64,000 bases of DNA from assembly GCF_034047335.1 (NCBI RefSeq), contig NZ_CP139137.1, positions 2,604,001 to 2,668,000 on the forward strand, written 5' to 3'. The stretch is from Chryseobacterium sp. JJR-5R. GTDB lineage: Bacteria > Bacteroidota > Bacteroidia > Flavobacteriales > Weeksellaceae. The notes beneath the pieces are model-generated. The model saw nothing but the letters and a program-made list of their open reading frames with translations, was not told the origin of the DNA and did not search any database. A program made the translations under genes and the position numbers. Below, in pieces: positions 36,296-44,768 of the stretch. The stretch's first letter is position 1. Each line of letters starts with the position of its first letter.

Positions 36296-39157
36296 TTACG
36301 AAGCCACCCCATCAATAAACACATCCACAAAATCCTGAACTTTTTGGATAATTCTTTTTCCAATATTATTTCGTTCCGTCAGTTTTGGTTTTATTTCTAA
36401 GAGTTTTAAGGCATCACTCATTTTGGGTATTTTGGAAGTGAAAAGAAAGCTGTCAATCGTTTCTTGAAATTTTTCTTTGTTCAGGGATTCTTCTTCGGCA
36501 ATTTTTTCGAAGGCATCAGTTCTTTCTTTGTTCCAGAAATTATCAAATTCATCACTTACAGCATCGCCGTCCGGAATATGTGGCAAGTTCTCGTCTATGA
36601 ATTTTTCAATCAGTTCTTTTTTGCTTCTTAATTGGGCGTCGCCGGATAGGATTTCGCGGATTTCTTTTATTTTGGCTTCCCGTTTAGTTCCTTTTATATC
36701 TGCAATATTTGCTAATAGTGAAAGTATATAGCTCACATTGATTTCATCACGGTGGATGAGCTCTAATTCAAAATCAACATCATCTAAAATGCTGACTTTG
36801 TCACCACCTTCTTTCTTTCCCTTAATTCCAGTCCAGATATCAAGATATTTACTTTTATATCCATCAAATTCAAATTCTGTCATCTCCAATTGGTCAAAAT
36901 CAAAATCTGTAAAGGATTTTAAAACATTCAGAATACGCATCAATTCTCGGAACGCTGTAACAAATTCAAACTTTTCCTGTTCGGTTTGGTATGAGTCTAC
37001 ACTTTGAATTTCGGGTGCAACCAGTTTCAGTTTTTCTAAAGAATTTGTGAAAAGTTCAATATAATTTTCAATGGGTTGGATGATTATTTCCTGTATGGCT
37101 TCTTTATTAGAAAATAAAGTCACGGCATCATCTGTCGCAGATTTTAAATTGCGAAAACAAACGATATTTCCTTGCGATTTTTTCTCTCCGATAATTCTGT
37201 TGGTTCTTGAAAATGCCTGAATCAATCCGTGGTATTTCAGGTTTTTATCTACGAACAAAGTATTCAATTGCGGACTGTCAAATCCTGTCAAAAACATATT
37301 GACTACAATAATCAAATCAACTTCTTTGTTTCTTACTCTTTTCGCAATATCGTTGTAATAGTTATAAAAAGTCTGACTGTCTTTAGTAGAAAAATTAGTT
37401 CCGAACATTTCGTTGTAATGACGAATATACCTGTCTAAAATATTTCGGCTGTGATTAAAACCGTATTCTGCCCGAGGTTCTGCAACCATTCCAAACACCT
37501 CCTCTTCTTCCTGATAATTTCCGTCTGCATCATTATTCTCTTCATTAGCTCCATAACTGAAGATGGTTGCAATTTTCAGATCGTGTTTTCCCTCTTCTTT
37601 CTTCTTTTGGAAAAGATCATAATATTTCTGCAAAACATCTATGCTACTCACACAGAACATAGCATTGAATGTTTTCTGATGGGTTTTTCTATCATGTTCG
37701 GTTATAATGTAATCGGTGATTTTCTCCAGACGCTTTGGACTTGCTAGTAATTCTTGAGTATCAATAGCTTCAACTTCCATATCTATGTAAGTATTACTAC
37801 CTTCCTTTTCTTTGTATCTGCCGACATATTCTACAGAGAATTTCAAAACATTTTCATCTCTGATAGCATCTGTAATGACGTATTTATGCAAACATTCTTT
37901 GAAAAGCATATTTGTAGTGGCAGAAATTCCATTTATTTTTCCAACCGAATTCACTTCCGAAATTGGCGTTCCGGTAAAGCCAATCATTTGCGCTTTTTGG
38001 AAATATTTCTTAATATTTTGATGCGTTTCTCCGAACTGACTTCTATGACACTCATCAAAAATGAATACCACTCTTTTGTCTTTTAAACGGTCTATTTTTC
38101 TACCGTGCTTTTCTTTTGTAATGGCGGTATTCAGCTTTTGTAAAGTTGTTACAATGAGTTTTGTATTATCAGAAAGTTGTTTTACAAGATGTGCGGTGTT
38201 TTCTGTAGCATCTACGCTGTCTTTTTCAAAAGCATCAAATTCTTTTTGCGTCTGATAATCCAAATCTTTCCTGTCTACCACGAAAACAACTTTTTCCACT
38301 TTAGGAATTTCTTTCAAAATCTGACTTGCTTTGAAAGAAGTTAATGTTTTCCCTGAGCCTGTTGTATGCCAAATAAATCCATTGTTATCGGTGTTTCTAA
38401 CCCTTTCAACAATTTTTTCTACCGCATAATATTGGTACGGTCGAAGAACCATTAAAATTTTATACGTTTGATTCAGCACGATATATTTCGTAATCATTTT
38501 GGCAATGTGACAAGGCTCTAAAAATGCCTGTGCAAAATCTTCAAGTTGTGTGATATTATTATTGTGCTCGTCTGACCAGAAGAAAGTTTGTTTAAAACTC
38601 TGCTTGGCGTTATTGGAATAATACTTTGTATTGACCCCGTTACTAATGACAAACAACTGAACGTAGTTGAATAAACCTTTTCCCGAATTAAATGACTGAT
38701 GATGATAACGGTTGATTTGATTGAAAGCCTCTTTCATTTCCAAACCACGGCGTTTGAGCTCTATCTGAACCAAAGGTAAACCGTTGACAAGAATCGTGAC
38801 ATCGTAACGGTTTTTATAATCTCCTTCCTGAGCAATTTGATTTGTGACTTGGAATTGATTCTGACACCAGCTTTCCTGATTGATGAATTCAATCCATTCC
38901 GATGTTCCATCATCTTTGGTAAACTGAAATCGGTCACGCAATATTTTAGCTTTTTCAAAAACATTTCCTTTAGCAAGATGATTTAATATCTTCTCGAATT
39001 CTTTATTGGAAAATTGTTTTTTATTATGAATTTTGAGCTGGGTTTTTAGGTTTTTAATAAGATCTGCCTCATTACATATCGTAACTTTTTTGTGACCTAA
39101 CTGTTGTAATTGTTCTACTAATTTCTGCTCTAAAATATATTCCGGCTGACTTGACAT
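36296..39157 (-). CDS. hsdR: Type I restriction enzyme subunit R
   Basis: About 953 residues from the ATG at 39157; a TTG start at 39208 would add 17. The N-terminal nuclease domain has the PD-(D/E)xK core NRYDVTILVNGLPLVQIELKRRG. The superfamily 2 translocase follows with Walker A TTGSGKT, the DECH box (DECHRSQFG) and TGTP motif. A C-terminal helical region contacts the methylase. It should cut foreign DNA far from unmethylated sites after ATP-driven translocation. Transcribed after the recombinase gene and before the DUF262 genes. Confidence 0.95.
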   Translation of the reverse strand: MSSQPEYILEQKLVEQLQQLGHKKVTICNEADLIKNLKTQLKIHNKKQFSNKEFEKILNHLAKGNVFEKAKILRDRFQFTKDDGTSEWIEFINQESWCQNQFQVTNQIAQEGDYKNRYDVTILVNGLPLVQIELKRRGLEMKEAFNQINRYHHQSFNSGKGLFNYVQLFVISNGVNTKYYSNNAKQSFKQTFFWSDEHNNNITQLEDFAQAFLEPCHIAKMITKYIVLNQTYKILMVLRPYQYYAVEKIVERVRNTDNNGFIWHTTGSGKTLTSFKASQILKEIPKVEKVVFVVDRKDLDYQTQKEFDAFEKDSVDATENTAHLVKQLSDNTKLIVTTLQKLNTAITKEKHGRKIDRLKDKRVVFIFDECHRSQFGETHQNIKKYFQKAQMIGFTGTPISEVNSVGKINGISATTNMLFKECLHKYVITDAIRDENVLKFSVEYVGRYKEKEGSNTYIDMEVEAIDTQELLASPKRLEKITDYIITEHDRKTHQKTFNAMFCVSSIDVLQKYYDLFQKKKEEGKHDLKIATIFSYGANEENNDADGNYQEEEEVFGMVAEPRAEYGFNHSRNILDRYIRHYNEMFGTNFSTKDSQTFYNYYNDIAKRVRNKEVDLIIVVNMFLTGFDSPQLNTLFVDKNLKYHGLIQAFSRTNRIIGEKKSQGNIVCFRNLKSATDDAVTLFSNKEAIQEIIIQPIENYIELFTNSLEKLKLVAPEIQSVDSYQTEQEKFEFVTAFRELMRILNVLKSFTDFDFDQLEMTEFEFDGYKSKYLDIWTGIKGKKEGGDKVSILDDVDFELELIHRDEINVSYILSLLANIADIKGTKREAKIKEIREILSGDAQLRSKKELIEKFIDENLPHIPDGDAVSDEFDNFWNKERTDAFEKIAEEESLNKEKFQETIDSFLFTSKIPKMSDALKLLEIKPKLTERNNIGKRIIQKVQDFVDVFIDGVAS

Positions 39158-39257
39158 TCGGTTTTGAGTTTTGGTTAAAAACTTTGTCAGAAGTTTCAGT
39201 TCTGACAAAGTTGTTTCAGTTTTCCCAAATGTAAGAAATAATCAATGATAACAACAA

Positions 39258-40184
39258 CTATTTTAGTGCTTTAAACATCTGGTCAATCGCTTTTTTCTTT
39301 TGTTCCAGATTTGGGTGGACATAAAGATTCAATGTTGTACTGATATTGGAATGACCCAGCAGGACACTCACAGTTTTATAATCACATTTGCTTTCAATAC
39401 ATCGGGTAGCAAAACTATGACGCAATCCGTGAAATTTAATTTCCGGAATTTCCAGTTGTTTCATCAGATTTTTATAATAGCTCCGGTAAGTTCTTGGCTC
39501 AGTAGGTTTAGAATCATTTGTTAAAACAAAAAACAAAGGATTCACAATCTTTTTAAAAGGCTTCAACATTCGCAAAAGGTCTCTGCTCATTGGAACTTCT
39601 CGAATTGAGTTCTTGGTTTTTGGTGTATCGAGAAGCAATTCTGTTCTGCGTTTTCCATCTTCGATAATGTAGATTCGCTGAATGGTTTTTCTAATGTTGA
39701 TAATCCCGTTATCCGTATCAATATCTTCCCAAGTGAGTGCGCAGATTTCGCCAATCCGCATTCCAGAACAAAGACAAATATAAACCCCCAGATTCCGGAA
39801 TGTAAAATGCTCCTGAATATAGTTCATCACTTTTTTCTGATGGGTTCTGGTCAGAACTTCAATACTCTGATTTTCCCGAACTGTTGGATATTGGATGTCA
39901 AATGGAGTGTATTGAATCCATTTATATTTTGCCCCAAATTTCATTACCATTTTCAAAACGATGAGAACATCTTTGATGCTTTTCTGGCTCAATCCCTGTT
40001 CCAATTTTTGAAAAACAAATTTCTGAACTTCCTCTTCTTCTATACTATTAACTTCCGCAAATTTGGGTAACAAATGGTTTTCCAGCAAAAGGACGTAAGC
40101 TGAAAAGCTAGACTTTTTCACATAAAGTTGTTTGTCTTTTTTCCATAGTTCCACGATTTGAGCAAATGTTTTTTGTGTCGTCAT
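39258..40184 (-). CDS. Tyrosine recombinase within the hsd operon
   Basis: 308 residues with a full catalytic set: R143 (CSGMRIGE), H252 and R255 (HGLRHSFATR), H278 (LGHSN) and the nucleophile Y288 (LNLYVHP). The N-terminal 100 residues are a core-binding SAM-like domain (QKTFAQIVELWKKDKQL). It lies between hsdR and the opposed hsdS cassettes rather than at an island end, which is the position of recombinases that invert hsdS segments in other bacteria. It could also be an old element integrase. No truncation is visible. Confidence 0.92.
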   Translation of the reverse strand: MTTQKTFAQIVELWKKDKQLYVKKSSFSAYVLLLENHLLPKFAEVNSIEEEEVQKFVFQKLEQGLSQKSIKDVLIVLKMVMKFGAKYKWIQYTPFDIQYPTVRENQSIEVLTRTHQKKVMNYIQEHFTFRNLGVYICLCSGMRIGEICALTWEDIDTDNGIINIRKTIQRIYIIEDGKRRTELLLDTPKTKNSIREVPMSRDLLRMLKPFKKIVNPLFFVLTNDSKPTEPRTYRSYYKNLMKQLEIPEIKFHGLRHSFATRCIESKCDYKTVSVLLGHSNISTTLNLYVHPNLEQKKKAIDQMFKALK

Positions 40185-40302
40185 AATTTTCTTTTTGATT
40201 TTAAATTATTATTAAAAATCAAAAAAGGTATGAATAAAGGATTTGAGAAGAAAATTCTGTAAAATTTAAGATTGGAAATTATTAATCTTTGGGTTTCCAA
40301 AT

Positions 40303-41505
40303 TTGCGATTTAAAGCTAATAATGGAGACGATTTTCCAAAATGGGATATGAAATTTGGGAATGAGATTTTCCAAAATATATCGGATAAAAATCATAATTC
40401 TGACTTACCAATTCTTGCTATTACACAAGAATACGGCGCAATACCAAGAGACCTAATAGACTACAAAATTTCAGTAACTGACAAGAGTGTTGATAGTTAT
40501 AAAGTTGTACAAAAAGGAGATTTTATAATTAGTTTAAGGTCTTTTCAAGGTGGAATAGAATATTCGGAATATCAAGGAATTTGTAGCCCAGCTTATATTA
40601 TATTGCGACCAATAATTACTGTTGATAGAATATTTTATAAATATTATTTAAAAACGTCAAAATACATAACTCACCTTAACCGAAAGTTAGAAGGAATTAG
40701 AGATGGAAAAATGATAAGCTATAAATATTTTTCTGATATTTCGTTGCCTCTTCCATCAATTGCTGAACAAAACAAAATATCTTCATTTTTATTTCTCATT
40801 GATTCCCGTATCCAAACCCAAAAGAAAATAATTTCACATTTACAAACCTCAATCCAAAGTTATAGACAGAAGATATTTTCTCGGAAAATTAGATTTAAAG
40901 ATATTAGTAGCAAAGATTATCCAGATTGGGAAATAAAAAAATTAGGAGAAATAGCTATGAGATTAACAAATAAAAACAAAGATAATAATCAAAATGTTCT
41001 AACAATCTCTGCACAGTATGGTTTAATTAGTCAGTTAGAATTTTTTAATAAATCTGTATCTGCTAAAAATGTAACAGGTTATTATGTGTTAAATAAAAAT
41101 GATTTTGCGTACAACAAAAGTTATTCAAATGGCTATCCAATGGGTGCTATCAAGAAACTAATTAAATACGAAAAAGGAGTGGTTTCAACTTTATACATTT
41201 GTTTTAAATTTCACTCCCATATTAATTCTGAATTTATGAAGCAATATTTTGATGCAGGTTTTCAGAACAATGAAATAGAGAAAATAGCTCAAGAAGGAGC
41301 ACGAAATCACGGATTATTAAATATTTTCATTGATACTTCTATTCTATCATCAATTAGTGAAAGTAAAGATGATATTTTTTGTTGTTCTTCATATGAAGGA
41401 AATGGAATTTTAAATTTCTTCAAATCACTTCCATTAATAGAATTTATTGTTGCACCTAAATTTTTATTGACAATTTCTTTATATTGTTTTGTATCAAACC
41501 ACTGA
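40303..41505 (+). CDS. hsdS: Opposed hsdS cassette array (silent or inverted specificity segments)
   Basis: Plus-strand frame inside a minus-strand operon. It opens (after a stop at 40267) with a central HsdS motif (LRFKANNGDDFPKW) rather than a normal N-terminus, then a target-recognition domain, the conserved helix EQNKISSFLFLIDSRI and QKIFSRKIRFKDISS, a second motif DYPDWEIKKLGEI and a second target domain ending GARNHGLLNI near 41325. From there on the frame is antisense to the other hsdS gene. It has no promoter-proximal start and appears to be stored specificity sequence. No good start codon is seen; the listed TTG is only the frame start. Confidence 0.72.
   Translation: MRFKANNGDDFPKWDMKFGNEIFQNISDKNHNSDLPILAITQEYGAIPRDLIDYKISVTDKSVDSYKVVQKGDFIISLRSFQGGIEYSEYQGICSPAYIILRPIITVDRIFYKYYLKTSKYITHLNRKLEGIRDGKMISYKYFSDISLPLPSIAEQNKISSFLFLIDSRIQTQKKIISHLQTSIQSYRQKIFSRKIRFKDISSKDYPDWEIKKLGEIAMRLTNKNKDNNQNVLTISAQYGLISQLEFFNKSVSAKNVTGYYVLNKNDFAYNKSYSNGYPMGAIKKLIKYEKGVVSTLYICFKFHSHINSEFMKQYFDAGFQNNEIEKIAQEGARNHGLLNIFIDTSILSSISESKDDIFCCSSYEGNGILNFFKSLPLIEFIVAPKFLLTISLYCFVSNH
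40936..40949 (+). repeat. 14-base inverted repeat, plus-strand arm
   Basis: AAAAAATTAGGAGA here is the reverse complement of 41797-41810. Both encode the KKLGE motif at the entry of a target-recognition domain in opposed hsdS segments. It is a candidate crossover site, or simply conserved coding sequence. Confidence 0.45.
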
Positions 41506-41903
41506 AAAACAAATTTATTATAAGGACTTCTGAATACTGTCATAAAAGCTCCAAATGCTAATCCTTCATTCTCTTTTTTTATAATTGCATTTTTCCCTAT
41601 AAGATTTTTACTTCCATTTCTAACACATATCAAAATGTCATTTTCTTTGACTGGATTAAATTTTTCTGTTTTGACAAAAACGTTGTCCTTTAAAGTCACA
41701 ATCCTATTTTGAACATTTGAAGAACGTAATACTAAAATTCCGCTATCATCAATGTTATCAGGATTATACGTTAATCCATTTACTATTTCTCCAATCTCTC
41801 CTAATTTTTTCACTTTCCATTCCTCAGTAAACTCTGAGAACCTCAACTTAGGTACACTTCCATAATTTGGAAAATTTCTGATACTTTTATTTTTTTCTGT
41901 CAT
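41307..41903 (-). CDS. hsdS: Half-size type I specificity subunit HsdS
   Basis: 198 residues beginning MTEKNKSIRNF, with the usual VPKLRFSEFTEEWKVKKLGEIG entry, one target-recognition domain (about 35-160) and the conserved helix EEQQKISSLLSLIDDRI, then an abrupt end (MKIFNNP, stop). A full HsdS has two such halves. Single-domain subunits can pair as dimers in some systems, so this may be functional. It directly follows hsdM (57 bases) and would be the expressed copy. Its 3' end meets the opposed plus-strand cassette near 41325. Confidence 0.8.
   Translation of the reverse strand: MTEKNKSIRNFPNYGSVPKLRFSEFTEEWKVKKLGEIGEIVNGLTYNPDNIDDSGILVLRSSNVQNRIVTLKDNVFVKTEKFNPVKENDILICVRNGSKNLIGKNAIIKKENEGLAFGAFMTVFRSPYNKFVFQWFDTKQYKEIVNKNLGATINSINGSDLKKFKIPFPSYEEQQKISSLLSLIDDRIEVSMKIFNNP
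41797..41810 (-). repeat. 14-base inverted repeat, minus-strand arm
   Basis: Partner of 40936-40949. The two arms are about 860 bases apart and face each other, as needed for inversion of the segment between them. Confidence 0.45.
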
Positions 41904-41960
41904 CTTGATAATTTATTGTTACTGCTATAAAAATTAAGGATATTCTAAAGTCAAAAAAAT

Positions 41961-43529
41961 TTAACTTACTAATCCTAATTCTTTTAAATAAACTTCAATT
42001 TCACTATCGAGTTCGACACGTTTGGCTTCCAATTGTTTGATTTCCGCCATTACCGCTTGAATGTCGATTTCTTCTTCTTCCTCAAAAGTATCGACATAGC
42101 GAGGGATATTCAGATTGTAATCATTGTCAGCAATTTCCTGCAGGGTGGCGAGATGGGAAAATTTTTCTTCTGCTTTTCTTTCCTGGTACATATCGACAAT
42201 TTTATTGATATGTTTTGGAAGCAGTACATTTTGATTTTTTTGTTTTTCAAATTCTTTGCTTGCATCCACAAACAGAACATCTTCATCTTGCTCTCTGCAT
42301 TTTTTGAAAACCAGTATACAGGTTGGAATGCTTGTACCAAAGAAAATATTGGCAGGTAAACCGATTACAGCATCCAGATAATTTTTCTCTTTAATAAGAT
42401 ATTTACGAATAACCAATTCCGCTGCACCACGGAACAAAACTCCGTGAGGCATTACAACTGCCATAATTCCGTTCTCATCCAAATGATGAATCATATGCTG
42501 GATAAAAGCAAAATCTGCTTTGGAGGCTGGAGCTAATTTTCCATATTGTGAGAAACGCTCGTCTAACAATAAAAGTTCATTACTACTCCAATTCGCAGAA
42601 AAGGGCGGATTAGCAACAATAGCATCAAAAGTTTTATCAAGGTGTTGAGGTTTTTCAAGCGTATCTTCCTGTTTGATATCGAAATTACTGTAATTGACAC
42701 CGTGTAGAATCATATTCATTCGCGCCAAGTTATAAGTGGTTCGGTTCATTTCCTGACCGTAGAAATCACTTACTTTTGCTTCACGGGCAACACGAAGGAG
42801 CAAAGAACCACTTCCGCAAGTTGGATCATATACGGATTTCAACTGGGATTTTCTGCTGGTAACGATTCTAGCCAGAATGGTAGAAACTTGTTGAGGCGTG
42901 TAGAATTCCCCTGCTTTCTTACCTGCACCACTGGCAAATTGTGAAATCAGATATTCATAAGCGTCGCCTAGAACATCGGCATTGGTATCAGAAAGATTGA
43001 AGTCTATATCATCCAGATGATACAACACTTTGGAAATCAACGTATTTTTCTCGTCTTCTGTTTTCCCTAATTTGGAAGAAGTCAAATCCAGGTCTTCAAA
43101 AAGATTATCAAAATCGTCTTCACTATCAGTACCTAAAGTGGACTGTTCTATATTAGTAAGAATCTTTGAAAGTTCTGCAAGGATAAAATTAGATCTTCCC
43201 TCCTCTTTTTGATGACCTTTTTTAGCAATATTACTGAAAAGTTCTGATGGTTTTAAGAAATATCCTAAGTCTTCTACAACCTCTTCATAAATTGCCTGAA
43301 CGATTTCTTTTCCTTCTTCAGTATTTTCATCAACGTCATTATAGTCAATGTCTTCTCCAGAATCTAATAAAATTTTGTTGGCTGTAAAATGAATCTTCTC
43401 GGACAGATATTTATAGAAAATAAATCCTAAAATATAATCCCGAAATTCGTCGGCATCCATTTTTCCTCTTAAAGTATTGGCTATATTCCAAAGTTGCTGT
43501 TGCAACTGACGTCTTTGTTCTTCTGACAT
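41961..43529 (-). CDS. hsdM: Type I modification methylase subunit M
   Basis: 522 residues. Seen motifs: the N-terminal helical part (EEQRRQLQQQLWNIANTLRG, YKYLSEKI), GEFYTPQQV, the SAM-binding DPTCGSGSLLL (235-245), and the catalytic NPPF at 307-310 (VANPPFSANW) of N6-adenine methylases. A C-terminal coiled helix (EEEEIDIQAVMAEIKQLEAKR) contacts HsdS. It is the first gene of the operon, with a good promoter just upstream. Methylates the adenine of the bipartite target set by HsdS. Confidence 0.96.
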   Translation of the reverse strand: MSEEQRRQLQQQLWNIANTLRGKMDADEFRDYILGFIFYKYLSEKIHFTANKILLDSGEDIDYNDVDENTEEGKEIVQAIYEEVVEDLGYFLKPSELFSNIAKKGHQKEEGRSNFILAELSKILTNIEQSTLGTDSEDDFDNLFEDLDLTSSKLGKTEDEKNTLISKVLYHLDDIDFNLSDTNADVLGDAYEYLISQFASGAGKKAGEFYTPQQVSTILARIVTSRKSQLKSVYDPTCGSGSLLLRVAREAKVSDFYGQEMNRTTYNLARMNMILHGVNYSNFDIKQEDTLEKPQHLDKTFDAIVANPPFSANWSSNELLLLDERFSQYGKLAPASKADFAFIQHMIHHLDENGIMAVVMPHGVLFRGAAELVIRKYLIKEKNYLDAVIGLPANIFFGTSIPTCILVFKKCREQDEDVLFVDASKEFEKQKNQNVLLPKHINKIVDMYQERKAEEKFSHLATLQEIADNDYNLNIPRYVDTFEEEEEIDIQAVMAEIKQLEAKRVELDSEIEVYLKELGLVS

Positions 43530-43552
43530 TTAGTATCATTAATGTTAATCCT

Positions 43553-43581
43553 CAAAGATAAAAAATGTTAGATGCATACAA
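43553..43581 (-). promoter_or_regulatory. Promoter of the hsdM operon
   Basis: On the minus strand TATCTTTG (43553-43560) matches the TAnnTTTG -7 element and TTG (43579-43581) lies 18 bases upstream. The likely start site leaves a short leader before the hsdM ATG at 43529. Confidence 0.6.
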
Positions 43582-43707
43582 TGCTAAAATAGCTAAAAAT
43601 AATAAAATTGATATTGAAAAATAATTGTCATAATGCATATTATAGTTCAACAAATGTCGCAAAATTACGTCTGCCATTAACTAGCACTTGGGAAATTCAG
43701 AAGAAAT

Positions 43708-43827
43708 TTAATTTTTGATTCTTATTTGCTTAGGAGTGGGCTTCAATTCCCCCGCAAAATCCAGCATAAAAACCTGACTTCCTGTAAACGGATTATAAGA
43801 CGACTGATAATCAATTGGAACATCAAA
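43708..43827 (-). pseudogene. Fragment of a protein C-terminus
   Basis: A 39-codon minus-strand frame without a start (YQSSYNPFTGSQVFMLDFAG, ending KPTPKQIRIKN, stop at 43708). It is preceded by a stop and has clear coding character. It looks like the end of a lost gene. I do not recognise its family. Confidence 0.4.
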
Positions 43828-43946
43828 TCGTTAAAACGATAATATTAAAGGGAGTTGTATTAAATAAGAACAATCTGGAATAATTTGGAAATAAGTGGAA
43901 GTTAAAAAAAAATAAATAAGGATAATTTGGAATCTTTAAACCAATT

Positions 43947-44213
43947 TTAAGAAAAACAATTAAGCATCAGGTAATGAGAATCGTAAACTCGCTGTTCCAA
44001 AGTTTTAAGATAGAGGTTCAGTGTTTTGGCTTCCTGAGTATTGCCTACTGCCTTATGTGACCTATTATCCCATTTCTGTGGGTCGATGTACCTTTTAGCA
44101 GCAATGTCCGCTGCCTTGCCATCTATCGTGATTCGCAAGTAGATGGGTGCGGTTCCATTGGTTCTGATCTTATTCTTTTTTATAAAGAATAACAGGTTGA
44201 ATGTTTTGTTCAT
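43947..44213 (-). pseudogene. Truncated tyrosine integrase, arm-binding domain only
   Basis: 88 residues that match the N-terminal arm-DNA-binding domain of Bacteroidota integrases (FFIKKNKIRTNGTAPIYLRITIDGKAADIAAKRYIDPQKWD, followed by the NTQEAKTLNLYLKTLE helix). The core-binding and catalytic domains are missing; the frame ends in an unrelated DSHYLMLNCFS. It sits 250 bases from tRNA-Ser, where an island integrase belongs, so it is probably the remnant of the element's own integrase. Confidence 0.75.
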
Positions 44214-44398
44214 TGTGTGGTAACTTTAATTGTTTAATAATTTAGTTTTTGTTACCACTTTCTGCAAGATGTACAATCGTTAGACTGCCTGTTAGTCGGC
44301 TTTCCCTGAATTTTTTGTGACCCATTTTCAAATTTTCAGGATAGGTCACGGAATAGGTCATATAAATCGTGACCTTTTTTGATTTTTTTTGACTCTAG

Positions 44399-44452
44399 CG
44401 TAAAACAAAAAACGCTGTAAACATTGATGCTTACAGCGTTTTAGCCTATTTT
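44399..44452 (-). terminator. tRNA-Ser terminator and right copy of the 54-base repeat
   Basis: The hairpin begins about 20 bases after the 3' end of tRNA-Ser and runs into a T-rich tract on the minus strand, so it should terminate the tRNA transcript. It matches 31618-31671 at 51 of 54 positions. Confidence 0.75.
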
Positions 44453-44466
44453 AGTTTCTCAACCAG

Positions 44467-44551
44467 CGGAGAGAGAGGGATTCGAACCCCCGGACCTGTT
44501 ACAGTCAATAGTTTTCAAGACTATCGCAATCGACCACTCTGCCATCTCTCC
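44467..44551 (-). tRNA. tRNA-Ser (anticodon UGA)
   Basis: 85 bases with acceptor stem GGAGAGA/TCTCTCC, a G discriminator, a D arm (GCAGAGTGGTCGA), anticodon loop CTTGAAA with TGA as the anticodon, a long variable arm typical of class II serine tRNAs, and the GGGTTCGAATCCC T arm. CCA is not encoded. Its 3' end is the attachment site of the adjacent island. Confidence 0.97.
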
Positions 44552-44584
44552 AAAACTCCGATCAGATCGTCGTTTTCAGTGGTG

Positions 44585-44615
44585 CAAATATAAAATGTTT
44601 TTCATGACTGCCAAA
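44585..44615 (-). promoter_or_regulatory. tRNA-Ser promoter
   Basis: On the minus strand TTTG (44612-44615), 19 bases, TATATTTG (44585-44592) is a full match to the Bacteroidota consensus. It leaves a leader of about 28 bases before the tRNA. Confidence 0.85.
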
Positions 44616-44718
44616 ATATTTTTAACGAAAATTATGAGAGAATACAATAATCAGTTAAAAATCAGAAGAATTAATTTATGCTTGCTGTAAGAAAGAGCAT
44701 CTGGAAAAGCGTAAAACA

Positions 44719-44746
44719 AAAAACACATCCCGGAGAATGCGTTTTT
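44719..44746 (-). terminator. trxB terminator
   Basis: Stem of 10 bases with one mismatch (44719-44728 / 44737-44746), 8-base loop, followed on the minus strand by a T-rich run. It lies just after the trxB stop. Confidence 0.8.
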
Positions 44747-44768
44747 GTATTATTTATGGCCTGTAAGA

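Noticed and set aside
39258..40184. Integrase of the island itself
   Set aside because: It sits in the middle of the hsd operon beside opposed hsdS parts, whereas a truncated integrase lies next to the tRNA; it is kept only as an alternative.
41326..41505. 3' part of the plus-strand hsdS frame read as real coding
   Set aside because: From about 41325 on it is antisense to the minus-strand hsdS and shows no HsdS features.
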